Part shown: in pieces, positions 25,513 through 32,380 of the stretch
How positions within the stretch are numbered: the stretch's first letter is position 1
Layout of the letters: every line of letters begins with the position of its first letter
NCBI GenBank assembly: GCA_038214535.1
Contig: JBBQRS010000020.1
Location: 1 to 52,213, forward strand
DNA length: 52,213 nucleotides
Reading direction: 5' to 3'
From: JBBQRS01 sp038214535
Lineage (GTDB): Bacteria; Chloroflexota; Anaerolineae; CG2-30-64-16
Notes under the pieces: model-generated
Told to the model about the DNA's origin: nothing
The model's database searches: none
The model's input: the letters and a program-made list of their open reading frames with translations, nothing else
Position numbers and translations under genes: made by a program

Positions 25513-26364
25513 TTATATCCACATGTGCGCGTAGTCACGCGCGAATTTGTCGAGCCGGATGGACGCGCCGCCGAGCACCTGCTCGACCGCCGGCGAGATT
25601 GCGGCCGCATAACCGTTGCGCACCGCATCGAACAGCTCGACCATGAACCCGGCCGCGTCTTCGGGCAAGCCGTTGGCAACCAGCGCCTCGCGGAACTGTG
25701 CGGACTCGACCGGCACATAGCGGAACTCGCGCCCCGCCGCGCGACCGAGAATCTCGACAGCTTCCGCGTAATCGAGCGCCTCGCTGCCGGTCAGGGTGTA
25801 CTCCTTGCCCGCGTGGCCGGGTTGCGTCAAGGCTGCGGCGGCCACTGCGGCGATATCGCGCACGTCAATGAAGCTCGTCTTGCCGTCGCCTGCGGGCAGC
25901 ATCAGCACGCCCTGCACCTTGAGCATCGGTTGAAGGAAGCCGGTGCTGAAGTTCTGCATGAACCAGTTGGGTCGCAGGATGGTGTAATCCATACCCGAGC
26001 CAATCAGGAGCTTTTCGACCTGGCGCACGTCCGCATCCCCGGCGTTTTCGATGCCCGCGGCTGTGACCAGTACGACGTGTTTCACGCTCGCCGCTGCGGC
26101 AGCGTCGAAGAATTCTCCGACGGTTTCCTGCGGTTGGGGGTTTTCGCTTTGCACAATGGTCGAGACACGATCCACATCTTCCAGCGCGCGCTCCCAGGTT
26201 TCGGAGCCGTCGTAATCGAAATGCACGACCTCGACGCCGGTAAGCGCTTCGTAGCTGTCGGGGCGACGCGTGCCCGCCTTGACGGCCTGGCCCGCTTCCA
26301 CCAATTGGGTGACCAATGCGCCGCCGATGTTGCCGGTCGCGCCGATGACGAGAATTTTGCCCAT
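25513..26364 (-). CDS. NmrA-like NAD(P)-binding protein
   Basis: A 283-residue atypical short-chain dehydrogenase. The dinucleotide motif ILVIGATGNIGGAL is at the N-terminus, RRPDSYEALTG follows, and LRPNWFMQNF is in the middle. These are features of the NmrA/HSCARG-like group that sense redox ratio or act as quinone reductases. The classic YxxxK dyad is not evident. AAGGA precedes the ATG. It is a single gene bounded by hairpin repeats on both sides. Confidence 0.87.
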   Translation of the reverse strand: MGKILVIGATGNIGGALVTQLVEAGQAVKAGTRRPDSYEALTGVEVVHFDYDGSETWERALEDVDRVSTIVQSENPQPQETVGEFFDAAAAASVKHVVLVTAAGIENAGDADVRQVEKLLIGSGMDYTILRPNWFMQNFSTGFLQPMLKVQGVLMLPAGDGKTSFIDVRDIAAVAAAALTQPGHAGKEYTLTGSEALDYAEAVEILGRAAGREFRYVPVESAQFREALVANGLPEDAAGFMVELFDAVRNGYAAAISPAVEQVLGGASIRLDKFARDYAHMWI

Positions 26365-26404
26365 GTTGTTGTCCTTACTGCTTTGATAAGCTTTATCCTA
26401 TTTA

Positions 26405-26440
26405 GCGCGGAGTGCGCATCTGAGGATGCGCACTCCGCGC
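26405..26440. repeat. Hairpin repeat, family C (copy 1)
   Basis: Perfect 16-bp stem, GCGCGGAGTGCGCATC, with a TGAG loop and its complement. The same design with 20-bp arms is at 45746-45789, and a decayed copy is at 31379-31462. Confidence 0.9.
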
Positions 26441-26507
26441 CGGCACGCCCCTCTATCTTAGATGTCTGCGCCTTGCCCGTCAGCAAGTGGGGTTACAGTG
26501 GGGTGTA

Positions 26508-26516
26508 TGCTATACT
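26508..26516 (+). promoter_or_regulatory. Extended -10 promoter for the DapA-family gene
   Basis: TGCTATACT is an extended -10 element about 38 bases before the ATG at 26555. The -35 region (TGGGGT at the right distance) is poor, as is usual for extended -10 promoters. Confidence 0.5.
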
Positions 26517-26554
26517 TTCGCTCTGACCCTGAAGATCAATGAGGAGTTCTCCCT

Positions 26555-27454
26555 ATGGCCATACCCCTGCCGCCCGGTCTGTATCCTGTGATGTTGACCG
26601 CCTTTCACGATGACGGTGCGATTGACTGGCCCGGTGTTGACGCGCTGACCGACTGGTATATCGAAAACGGCTCGACGGGGCTGTTCGCGGTTTGTCTCTC
26701 CAGCGAGATGTATAACCTGACGGATGATGAACGGTTGACGCTCGCGCGGCGTGTCATTGGGCGCGCCGCCGGGCGCGCGTCCGTGGTCGCCACTGGGACG
26801 TTCGGCGGCTCGCTCGAAGCGCAGGCCGCTTCGATCCGTGCGATGGCCGAGACGGGTGTGGATGCGGTGGTGGTCATTCCCGCACAGATCGCGGCCGCCG
26901 ATGAGGATGAAGCCGTTCTCGAAGCGCGCCTGATGCAGCTTGCCGCGCTGACGGACCCGATCCCGTTGGGCCTCTATGAGTGCCCTGCACCCTATCACCG
27001 CATGATCTCCCCGGCGCTGTTGGGCCGGTTGGCGCGGACGGGCCGTTTCGTGTATCACAAGGACACCTGCTCCGACGGCGACTTGATCCGTGAGAAGCTG
27101 GCGCTTGTTGAAGGAACGCCGTTGGGCTTCTTTAATGCCAATACCGCAAGTGCTATGGATTCGCTGGCGTGGGGCGCGATGGGTCTGTCGCCCATCGGCG
27201 CGAATTACTATCCGCAGCTTTTCGTCAGGTTGATTCACACATGGGAAGCCGACCCTACTGCGGCGCGCGATCTGCAGCGGATGCTGGCCGTGATGGAGCG
27301 CGCGGCAAGCACGCAGTATCCGGCCGCGGCCAAGCGTTGCCTCGCGCGGTTGGGGCTGCCCATCGGCCCGCGCTGCCGCGTACCCATGCCGAAGTTCAAC
27401 TATGAGGACGATGCGATTTTGGCGGCGCTGATGGAGACGGCGCAACGGATTTAG
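26555..27454 (+). CDS. Dihydrodipicolinate synthase/N-acetylneuraminate lyase family aldolase
   Basis: A 299-residue class I aldolase of the DapA/NanA family. The Schiff-base lysine is probably Lys169 in RFVYHKDTCSDGD, and the partner Tyr is in LGLYECPAP. The N-terminal substrate loop reads SSEMYNLTDDER instead of the DapA GTTGE-type motif, so it is unlikely to be the lysine-pathway enzyme and may act on a sugar acid. GAGGAG lies upstream of the ATG. No pathway genes adjoin it. Confidence 0.85.
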   Translation: MAIPLPPGLYPVMLTAFHDDGAIDWPGVDALTDWYIENGSTGLFAVCLSSEMYNLTDDERLTLARRVIGRAAGRASVVATGTFGGSLEAQAASIRAMAETGVDAVVVIPAQIAAADEDEAVLEARLMQLAALTDPIPLGLYECPAPYHRMISPALLGRLARTGRFVYHKDTCSDGDLIREKLALVEGTPLGFFNANTASAMDSLAWGAMGLSPIGANYYPQLFVRLIHTWEADPTAARDLQRMLAVMERAASTQYPAAAKRCLARLGLPIGPRCRVPMPKFNYEDDAILAALMETAQRI

Positions 27455-27462
27455 CAACGTTT

Positions 27463-27495
27463 AGAAACCCGGTTTCTCGAAGAAACCGGGTTTCT
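27463..27495 (+). repeat. REP hairpin, left copy
   Basis: Arms AGAAACCCGGTTTCT and AGAAACCGGGTTTCT separated by CGA, a perfect 15-bp stem. It is followed by GGGC. Each arm is itself nearly palindromic, so alternative folds are possible. Confidence 0.92.
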
Positions 27496-27522
27496 GGGCT
27501 GTGACTGTGAAAGGAGATTGTG

Positions 27523-28089
27523 ATGCCCTATCGCGCTCCATTCGAAGCCGATGCTTATTATCATGTTTATAATCGGGGCAATAACCGGCAACCTATATTC
27601 TTCGAGCGAGAGAACTATCTTTACTTCTTGCGACAGTTGAAGAAATACCTCGTTGCGGAGGGTGAGGAGATCATTGCATACTGCTTGATGCCTAATCATT
27701 ACCATCTTTTGATTCACATTGGAGCACAAGATTTTGGAAAAAGTATTCAACCTCTGGCGCTGTCGTATACAAAGGCCATTAATAAGCGCTATGGACGGAC
27801 CGGAACTCTGTTCCAAGGCCGCTTTCAAGCGGGTCGAGTTGACAGGGAGGAATATCTTCTCCACCTATCAAGGTACATTCATGCCAATCCCGTAATGGCC
27901 GGGCTGGTGGATAAGCCGGAAGATTGGGAGTTTTCAAGTTATCGCGACTACATTGGCCTACGAGGAGGTAAATTGCCTAACTCTGATGTTGTCTTGTCAC
28001 AGTTCGGAACATTGGATGCATATCGAGTTTTCGTTGAAGCATATGTCGAATCTGACTGGGAAATCATTCAATCGCTGACTTTTGAATAA
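27523..28089 (+). CDS. REP-associated tyrosine transposase (RAYT, Y1/HUH)
   Basis: A 188-residue single-strand DNA transposase of the TnpA-REP (IS200-like) group. The HUH metal motif is HYH in LMPNHYHLLIH. The conserved opening DAYYHVYNRGNNRQPIFF and the segment RYGRTGTLFQGRFQAG follow, with the nucleophile Tyr probably in SYTKAINKRYG. The later YIHANPVMAGLVDKPEDW and the WEFSSYRDY block are hallmarks of the family. The ATG at 27523 has AAGGAG six bases upstream. RAYTs bind and mobilise REP hairpins; identical REPs flank this gene and its product is the natural candidate to act on them. Confidence 0.93.
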   Translation: MPYRAPFEADAYYHVYNRGNNRQPIFFERENYLYFLRQLKKYLVAEGEEIIAYCLMPNHYHLLIHIGAQDFGKSIQPLALSYTKAINKRYGRTGTLFQGRFQAGRVDREEYLLHLSRYIHANPVMAGLVDKPEDWEFSSYRDYIGLRGGKLPNSDVVLSQFGTLDAYRVFVEAYVESDWEIIQSLTFE

Positions 28090-28096
28090 TGTGATC

Positions 28097-28129
28097 AGAA
28101 ACCCGGTTTCTCGAAGAAACCGGGTTTCT
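28097..28129 (+). repeat. REP hairpin, right copy
   Basis: Identical over 33 bases to the copy at 27463-27495 and in the same orientation, eight bases after the transposase stop and also followed by GGGC. Confidence 0.92.
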
Positions 28130-28149
28130 GGGCGCTTCCTGGAGGTAAA

Positions 28150-28935
28150 ATGCTGGAACATCATCAGCGCGCAATCGCGCGCGTGGTCGAGAAGATGGAG
28201 GCCGACCCCGATTGCCTCGCGGTGATCGTGGGCGGCTCGCTGGCGCATGGGTTGAGTCGCCCCGATAGCGACGTAGACGTGATGCTGGTGCTGACGGAGG
28301 CCGGCTACGCGCGCAAGAAGGAGGCGGGCGAACTGACGATGTACGCGCCGGAGTTGGCGGATTATCCCGGCGGTTACGTAGACGCCAAGTTCATCAGCCG
28401 GAGCTTTCTGGAGGCTGCGGCAGACCACGGCAGCGAGCCGGCCCGCTTCGCCTTCGTTGAAGCCTTTGTGCCCTGGACGCGCGACCCTGAACTGCCCGAG
28501 GTGCTGGCGCGCGTGGCCGCGTATCCGGAGGCCGAGCGCGCGGGTAAAATGCAGGGCTTCGTGGCGCAACTCCAGGGGTTGCAATGGTTCATGAGCGAGG
28601 GCGAGAAGTGGGACAATCCCTATCTGCGCCATTGGGCCGCGACGCGTGCCGTGCTGATGGGCTATCGGTTGATCCTGGCGCACAACCGGATCCTGTATCC
28701 CTATCACAAGTGGCTGACCAACTTCGTGAGGCGCGCGCCGGAGAAACCGGATGATCTGGTCGCGCTGGGCGAGGCGCTGTTGGCGAACCCATCGGTGGAG
28801 ACGTGCAACGCGTTCTGCGAGGCCGTGTTGAAATTCCGTGCGTGGGAGATGCCGCCCAAAGGCTGGCCGTCGCGCTTCGTGCTGGATAGCGAACAGACGT
28901 GGTTGGAGGGGAAGGCGGCGCTGGAAGATTCGTGA
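28150..28935 (+). CDS. Nucleotidyltransferase-fold protein
   Basis: A 261-residue protein of the polymerase-beta nucleotidyltransferase fold. The catalytic motif GGSLAHGLSRPDSDVDVML has the GS and DxD residues. The rest is mostly helical (QGFVAQLQGLQWFMSEGEKW, LMGYRLILAHNRILYPYHKW), as in stand-alone transferases that modify small molecules or proteins. GGAGG precedes the ATG closely. It has no antitoxin-like partner, unlike the two pairs in the island downstream. The stop codon lies in a run that can pair with the following hairpin repeat. Confidence 0.8.
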   Translation: MLEHHQRAIARVVEKMEADPDCLAVIVGGSLAHGLSRPDSDVDVMLVLTEAGYARKKEAGELTMYAPELADYPGGYVDAKFISRSFLEAAADHGSEPARFAFVEAFVPWTRDPELPEVLARVAAYPEAERAGKMQGFVAQLQGLQWFMSEGEKWDNPYLRHWAATRAVLMGYRLILAHNRILYPYHKWLTNFVRRAPEKPDDLVALGEALLANPSVETCNAFCEAVLKFRAWEMPPKGWPSRFVLDSEQTWLEGKAALEDS

Positions 28936-28963
28936 GGGGCTAACACGGATGGGCGTTTCGGCC

Positions 28964-28982
28964 CCTCTCCCCCTGGGAGAGG
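28964..28982. repeat. CCTCTCCC/GGGAGAGG hairpin
   Basis: Perfect 8-bp stem with a three-base loop followed by GGTGAGGGTGGG. A related CCCTCACCC ... GGGAGAGGG element occurs at 41964-42019. Confidence 0.65.
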
Positions 28983-29037
28983 TCGGGTGAGGGTGGGCCG
29001 GCGCGGACACGAACACTTGAAGGACGGAGGTTACACC

Positions 29038-30111
29038 ATGAAGGCAATCGTCAATACCGGGCCGGATCAACTGGAGTGGCAGGAACTGCCGCGGCCTGAG
29101 CCGGGGCCGGGGCAGGCGCTCGTGCGCAGCGGCGCGTGCGGCATTTGCGGCACCGACCTCCTGATGATCGCCGGGTGGGAACGCACCGGCTACCCGGCGA
29201 TCCCCGGCCACGAGTGGAGCGGCACGGTCGCCGCGGTGGGGTCGGGCATGGATGCGGCGCTGGTCGGCCGGCCCTGCGTGGGCAACAATCACCTTGTGGA
29301 TGGCGGCGAGATCGGCTTCGAGTATCCCGGCGGCTATAGCGAGTATTTCCTGACGGAAGCGGCGAAGCTGCATCCGTTGCCCGCCGGTTTCTCGCTGGCC
29401 GAAGCGGCGCTGATCGAGCCGCTGGCGGTGTGTCTGCACGCGCGGCGACGGTTGAGCGCGGACGCGGCCGGCCCAACCCTGATCCTGGGCGATGGCCCCA
29501 TTGGGCTGCTGATGTTGCTGGTGCTGATGCTGGAGCCGGCCGGCCCTGGCGGCGACGTGACGCTGGTTGGCGGGCGGGCGCAACGGTTGGCGCTGGCGCA
29601 AGAGCTGGGGGCGCGGCGCGTCGTGAATTATCATGATTTCAAACCGACGGCGACCCCCGCGCAAGAACCGCGCGCGCGGCGCCCCGCGGAGGTTGGTGAG
29701 GCGCAAAGCCTGCCGCTGGACGACACGCCGGATGACGCGCTGGCCGCCGCGCTGGTGGCCGAGAAGGGCGGGCGCTTTCGCACCGTGATCGAGGCGTCGG
29801 GTTCGCCGGATGCGATGCGAACGGCGATGGCTGCTGCGGCGCACGGGGGGCGTATCCTGGTCCTGGGCGACTACGAGGACGCGCGCGCCGATTTCAAGTG
29901 GACGCAGTTGCTGCACTGGGATCTCGTGCTGATCGGCAGCGGGGGCGGCGGGCCGGAGACGGCGGCCGCGGCGGCGCTGGCGACCTCCGGTAAGCTGCCA
30001 TTGGGGCGACTGATCAGCCATCGCCTGCCCGCGGCGCGCTTCGCGGATGGGATCGCGCTGGCCGGTGACCACGACTCCGGCGCGGTGAAGGTGGTGTTGG
30101 AGTGGGAGTAG
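29038..30111 (+). CDS. Zinc-type medium-chain alcohol dehydrogenase without structural zinc site
   Basis: A 357-residue MDR oxidoreductase resembling threonine/sorbitol dehydrogenases. Catalytic zinc ligands are visible as Cys in GACGICGTDLL and His-Glu in PGHEWSGTV. The nucleotide-binding motif is LILGDGPIGLLMLL. The four-cysteine structural zinc loop usually seen just after the GHE motif is missing; the stretch reads GRPCVGNNHLVDGG instead. GGAGG lies upstream of the ATG. An inserted Pro/Ala/Arg-rich stretch (TATPAQEPRARRPAEVG) interrupts the Rossmann domain. The stop codon TAG is the first three bases of a small MITE-like element, so the C-terminus was probably shortened or changed by that insertion. 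Confidence 0.87.
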   Translation: MKAIVNTGPDQLEWQELPRPEPGPGQALVRSGACGICGTDLLMIAGWERTGYPAIPGHEWSGTVAAVGSGMDAALVGRPCVGNNHLVDGGEIGFEYPGGYSEYFLTEAAKLHPLPAGFSLAEAALIEPLAVCLHARRRLSADAAGPTLILGDGPIGLLMLLVLMLEPAGPGGDVTLVGGRAQRLALAQELGARRVVNYHDFKPTATPAQEPRARRPAEVGEAQSLPLDDTPDDALAAALVAEKGGRFRTVIEASGSPDAMRTAMAAAAHGGRILVLGDYEDARADFKWTQLLHWDLVLIGSGGGGPETAAAAALATSGKLPLGRLISHRLPAARFADGIALAGDHDSGAVKVVLEWE

Positions 30112-30210
30112 GGGCAAGGCGTTCCTACAGAATTTTTCCGTAACGAGACAATGTGCGTGCAAGGGGATAGGTTGGTTGCGGGCGAATTGCCGGGGAACGC
30201 CTTGCCCCTA
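30109..30210. mobile_element. Small MITE-like element (102 bp)
   Basis: Terminal inverted repeats TAGGGGCAAGGCGTTCC (30109-30125) and the complement at 30194-30210, 17/17 matching. They share their ends with the larger element at 50033-50288. Both ends read TA, as expected for a TA target duplication of IS630-type elements. The left end provides the stop codon of the dehydrogenase gene, and the right end lies 21 bases before the next start codon. Confidence 0.8.
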
Positions 30211-30231
30211 CCGATGATGGGAGACAGATCG

Positions 30232-31356
30232 ATGGAGTTGATTTATAAAGAGGATTGGCAGGAGGCCGAACGCCGGTGTGAGGCGTGGTGGCACGGCGAG
30301 ATCATTGATCGGGCGGTGATCCAGGTGACCGCGCCGCGACCGACCGCCGGGCCGGAATACGCCTCGCTCAGTTCACCGCGCGGCGCGATCACCGATGAAG
30401 GGGAGCTGTTTCGCTGGTTCACCGATCCCGACCTGGTGATCCCGCGGCAGGAGAAGCTGATCGAGCAGACCTATTACGGCGGCGAGGCCTTCCCGACGAT
30501 GACGCCTGTGAACATCAACATGGTCGCCATCCTGGCGGCCTATCTCGGCGCGCCCTATCGGCTGGTGCCGGGCAGCGACACCGCCTGGGCCGAGCCGCTG
30601 TTCGAGGATTGGGACACGCGCCCGCGCCTCGCTTTCGACCCGGGCAACCCGTGGTGGCAGATCTCTAAACGATTGCTGGACGCGGGGTCGCAGCGCGCGC
30701 CGGGGTGTTATTACGTCAGCGTGCCCGACCTGAACGCGCCGACGGAAGTGGTGGCGTTGCTGCGCGGCACGGAACCGTTGTTGATCGAACTGCTGGAACG
30801 CCCGGAGGAGATCAAACTGGCGGTGGACGAGGCAAACGCGGCCTGGTTGCGCGCCTGGGAAGCCTCAACCGGCGTCATCCACCAGTGGATCGGCGGCTAT
30901 TTCTACTGGATCAATATCTGGTCCGACGTGCCTTCGATTGACCTGCAATGCGACATCTCGTGCATGGTGTCGCCGCGGATTTTCCAGGATGTCTTCTTAC
31001 CCGCCATCGAGCAGCAGACGCGCTGGATTGAGCGCACGATTTATCACCTGGACGGCCCTGGCGCGATCCGCCATCTTGATGCGTTGCTCGCGTTGCCCCG
31101 GCTGGACGGCATTCAGTGGGTGCCGGGCGCGGGCGAGGCCCCCATGTCACAATGGATCCCGTTGCTGCGACGCATCCAGGCGAAGGGCAAGCTTCTGGTG
31201 CTCAGTTGCGAGCCGCGGGAGGTCGAGACGCTGCTCACCGAGCTGGAGCCGGAAGGGGTGTGCTTGCAAACGTCGTGCCCGACGCAGGAACTGGCCGAGG
31301 AGTTGGTGCGCAACGCGGCGAAGTGGACGCGACGGCGGCGGTGGGTGGTGGGGTGA
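30232..31356 (+). CDS. UroD-like protein (third in the window)
   Basis: A 374-residue protein of the UroD superfamily. Features are WQEAERRCEAWWHGEIIDRA at the start and a late barrel motif IYHLDGPGAIRHLDALL, where HLDG matches the His-x-Asp-Gly position of the superfamily. The MtaA-type HxC zinc motif is absent. I chose the ATG at 30232 because GGGAGA precedes it; an ATG-led extension would run through the MITE-like element. It follows an alcohol dehydrogenase gene and is distant from the glycyl radical enzyme locus. Function unknown. Confidence 0.7.
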   Translation: MELIYKEDWQEAERRCEAWWHGEIIDRAVIQVTAPRPTAGPEYASLSSPRGAITDEGELFRWFTDPDLVIPRQEKLIEQTYYGGEAFPTMTPVNINMVAILAAYLGAPYRLVPGSDTAWAEPLFEDWDTRPRLAFDPGNPWWQISKRLLDAGSQRAPGCYYVSVPDLNAPTEVVALLRGTEPLLIELLERPEEIKLAVDEANAAWLRAWEASTGVIHQWIGGYFYWINIWSDVPSIDLQCDISCMVSPRIFQDVFLPAIEQQTRWIERTIYHLDGPGAIRHLDALLALPRLDGIQWVPGAGEAPMSQWIPLLRRIQAKGKLLVLSCEPREVETLLTELEPEGVCLQTSCPTQELAEELVRNAAKWTRRRRWVVG

Positions 31357-31378
31357 GACGGAGGAGCGGAGGAGCAGA

Positions 31379-31462
31379 GGAGTGAGCATCCTCAGATGCG
31401 AACGGGCGCAATACCGCGATACAATGTACGCATCTGACGCCATCTCGTGGCGTGCTCACTCC
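31379..31462. repeat. Decayed hairpin repeat, family C
   Basis: Outer arms GGAGTGAGCA (31379-31388) and TGCTCACTCC (31453-31462) surround an inner GCATC-CTCA-GATGC. It is clearly related to the elements at 26405-26440 and 45746-45789 but interrupted. The 204-base gap around it shows no gene. Confidence 0.65.
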
Positions 31463-31560
31463 GCGGGTATTAGAAATTAACCGGGAACGATTGCGCCGCG
31501 ACTTCGTGTTCCGCGGCGCTTTCGTGTACAATCGGGGTATATTCTCACGGGAGGCGAGCC

Positions 31561-32379
31561 GTGCTGGCCGAACTCATTAAACTGACGACCTCTGACGGAT
31601 TGCAGCACTTTGGGGCGATTTACCACGCGCGCGATTATACCCGGCGCGCTGAGAAACCGGTGGGCGTTGTGCTGGTGCATGGTTACACCGGCACGTTCAC
31701 CGGCGAGGTGGAGGGCGCGCTGCCGCCGTTGCTGGCCGCTGCGGGTTATACCACGTTGGTCGCGAACAACCGCGGCGCGGGCATCCTCGGCGCGGCGCGT
31801 GAACGCTTCGAGGGCTGCGTGCCCGATATCCGCGCGGCGATTGACCTGATGGCCGAACGCGGATACGAACGCGTCATCCTGCTGGGACACAGCAAGGGCG
31901 GTGTCAAGGCGGCCTACTATCTGGCACAGACGGGCGACCCGCGCGTCGTCGCGCTGGGGCTGCTCTCACCGGCGTCGGGCGCGCGCGAGATCGGCGACCT
32001 GAACCGGCGGCTGATCGGCGGCGAGGACTCGGACGTCTGGTACGACGAGGTCGAGCGCATCGTGGCCGCGGGCCAGGAAGAGGCGCTGTACGCCATGCCG
32101 ACGTGGCCCTACCTCGCCACCGCGGGGATGATCGTGGATCACGCGCGCCGGCGCGACGCGGATCTCGCCGCGCTGTTGCCGGGTTTCAACCTGCCGGTGC
32201 TGGCGCTGTGTGGGGGCGCGGAGATCAACTGGTGCATTGTGGTGGCGAACCTCAAGAAGCAGCCGCCCGCAGGCTACACCGTGCGCACGGTGCGCGGCGC
32301 GGATCATGTGTATGCGGCGAAGGAGAAGGAGTTGGGTCGCGCGGTGGTGCGCTGGTTGAACGGGTTGGAAGTGGGTTGA
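31561..32379 (+). CDS. Alpha/beta hydrolase
   Basis: A 272-residue alpha/beta hydrolase. VVLVHGYTGTFTGEVEG forms the oxyanion strand, LGHSKGG holds the nucleophile Ser111, and RGADHVYAAKE holds the histidine at about 249. The acid is not obvious; the usual strand reads LALCGGAEINW. GTG start with GGGAGG upstream. It ends one base before the Clp-type ATPase start, so the two genes share a transcript. Confidence 0.86.
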   Translation: MLAELIKLTTSDGLQHFGAIYHARDYTRRAEKPVGVVLVHGYTGTFTGEVEGALPPLLAAAGYTTLVANNRGAGILGAARERFEGCVPDIRAAIDLMAERGYERVILLGHSKGGVKAAYYLAQTGDPRVVALGLLSPASGAREIGDLNRRLIGGEDSDVWYDEVERIVAAGQEEALYAMPTWPYLATAGMIVDHARRRDADLAALLPGFNLPVLALCGGAEINWCIVVANLKKQPPAGYTVRTVRGADHVYAAKEKELGRAVVRWLNGLEVG

Positions 32380-32380
32380 T

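Larger units (their letters stand above)
27463..28129 (+). mobile_element. REP-RAYT unit (transposase gene between two identical REP hairpins)
   Basis: A REP-associated tyrosine transposase gene lies between two identical 33-bp hairpins in the same orientation (27463-27495 and 28097-28129). The transposase DNA is visibly more AT-rich than its surroundings, which suggests recent arrival. Confidence 0.85.

Noticed and set aside
27997..30162. 721-codon open frame on the minus strand
   Set aside because: Antisense to the nucleotidyltransferase and alcohol dehydrogenase genes; composition is His/Arg/Gln-rich with no recognisable fold.
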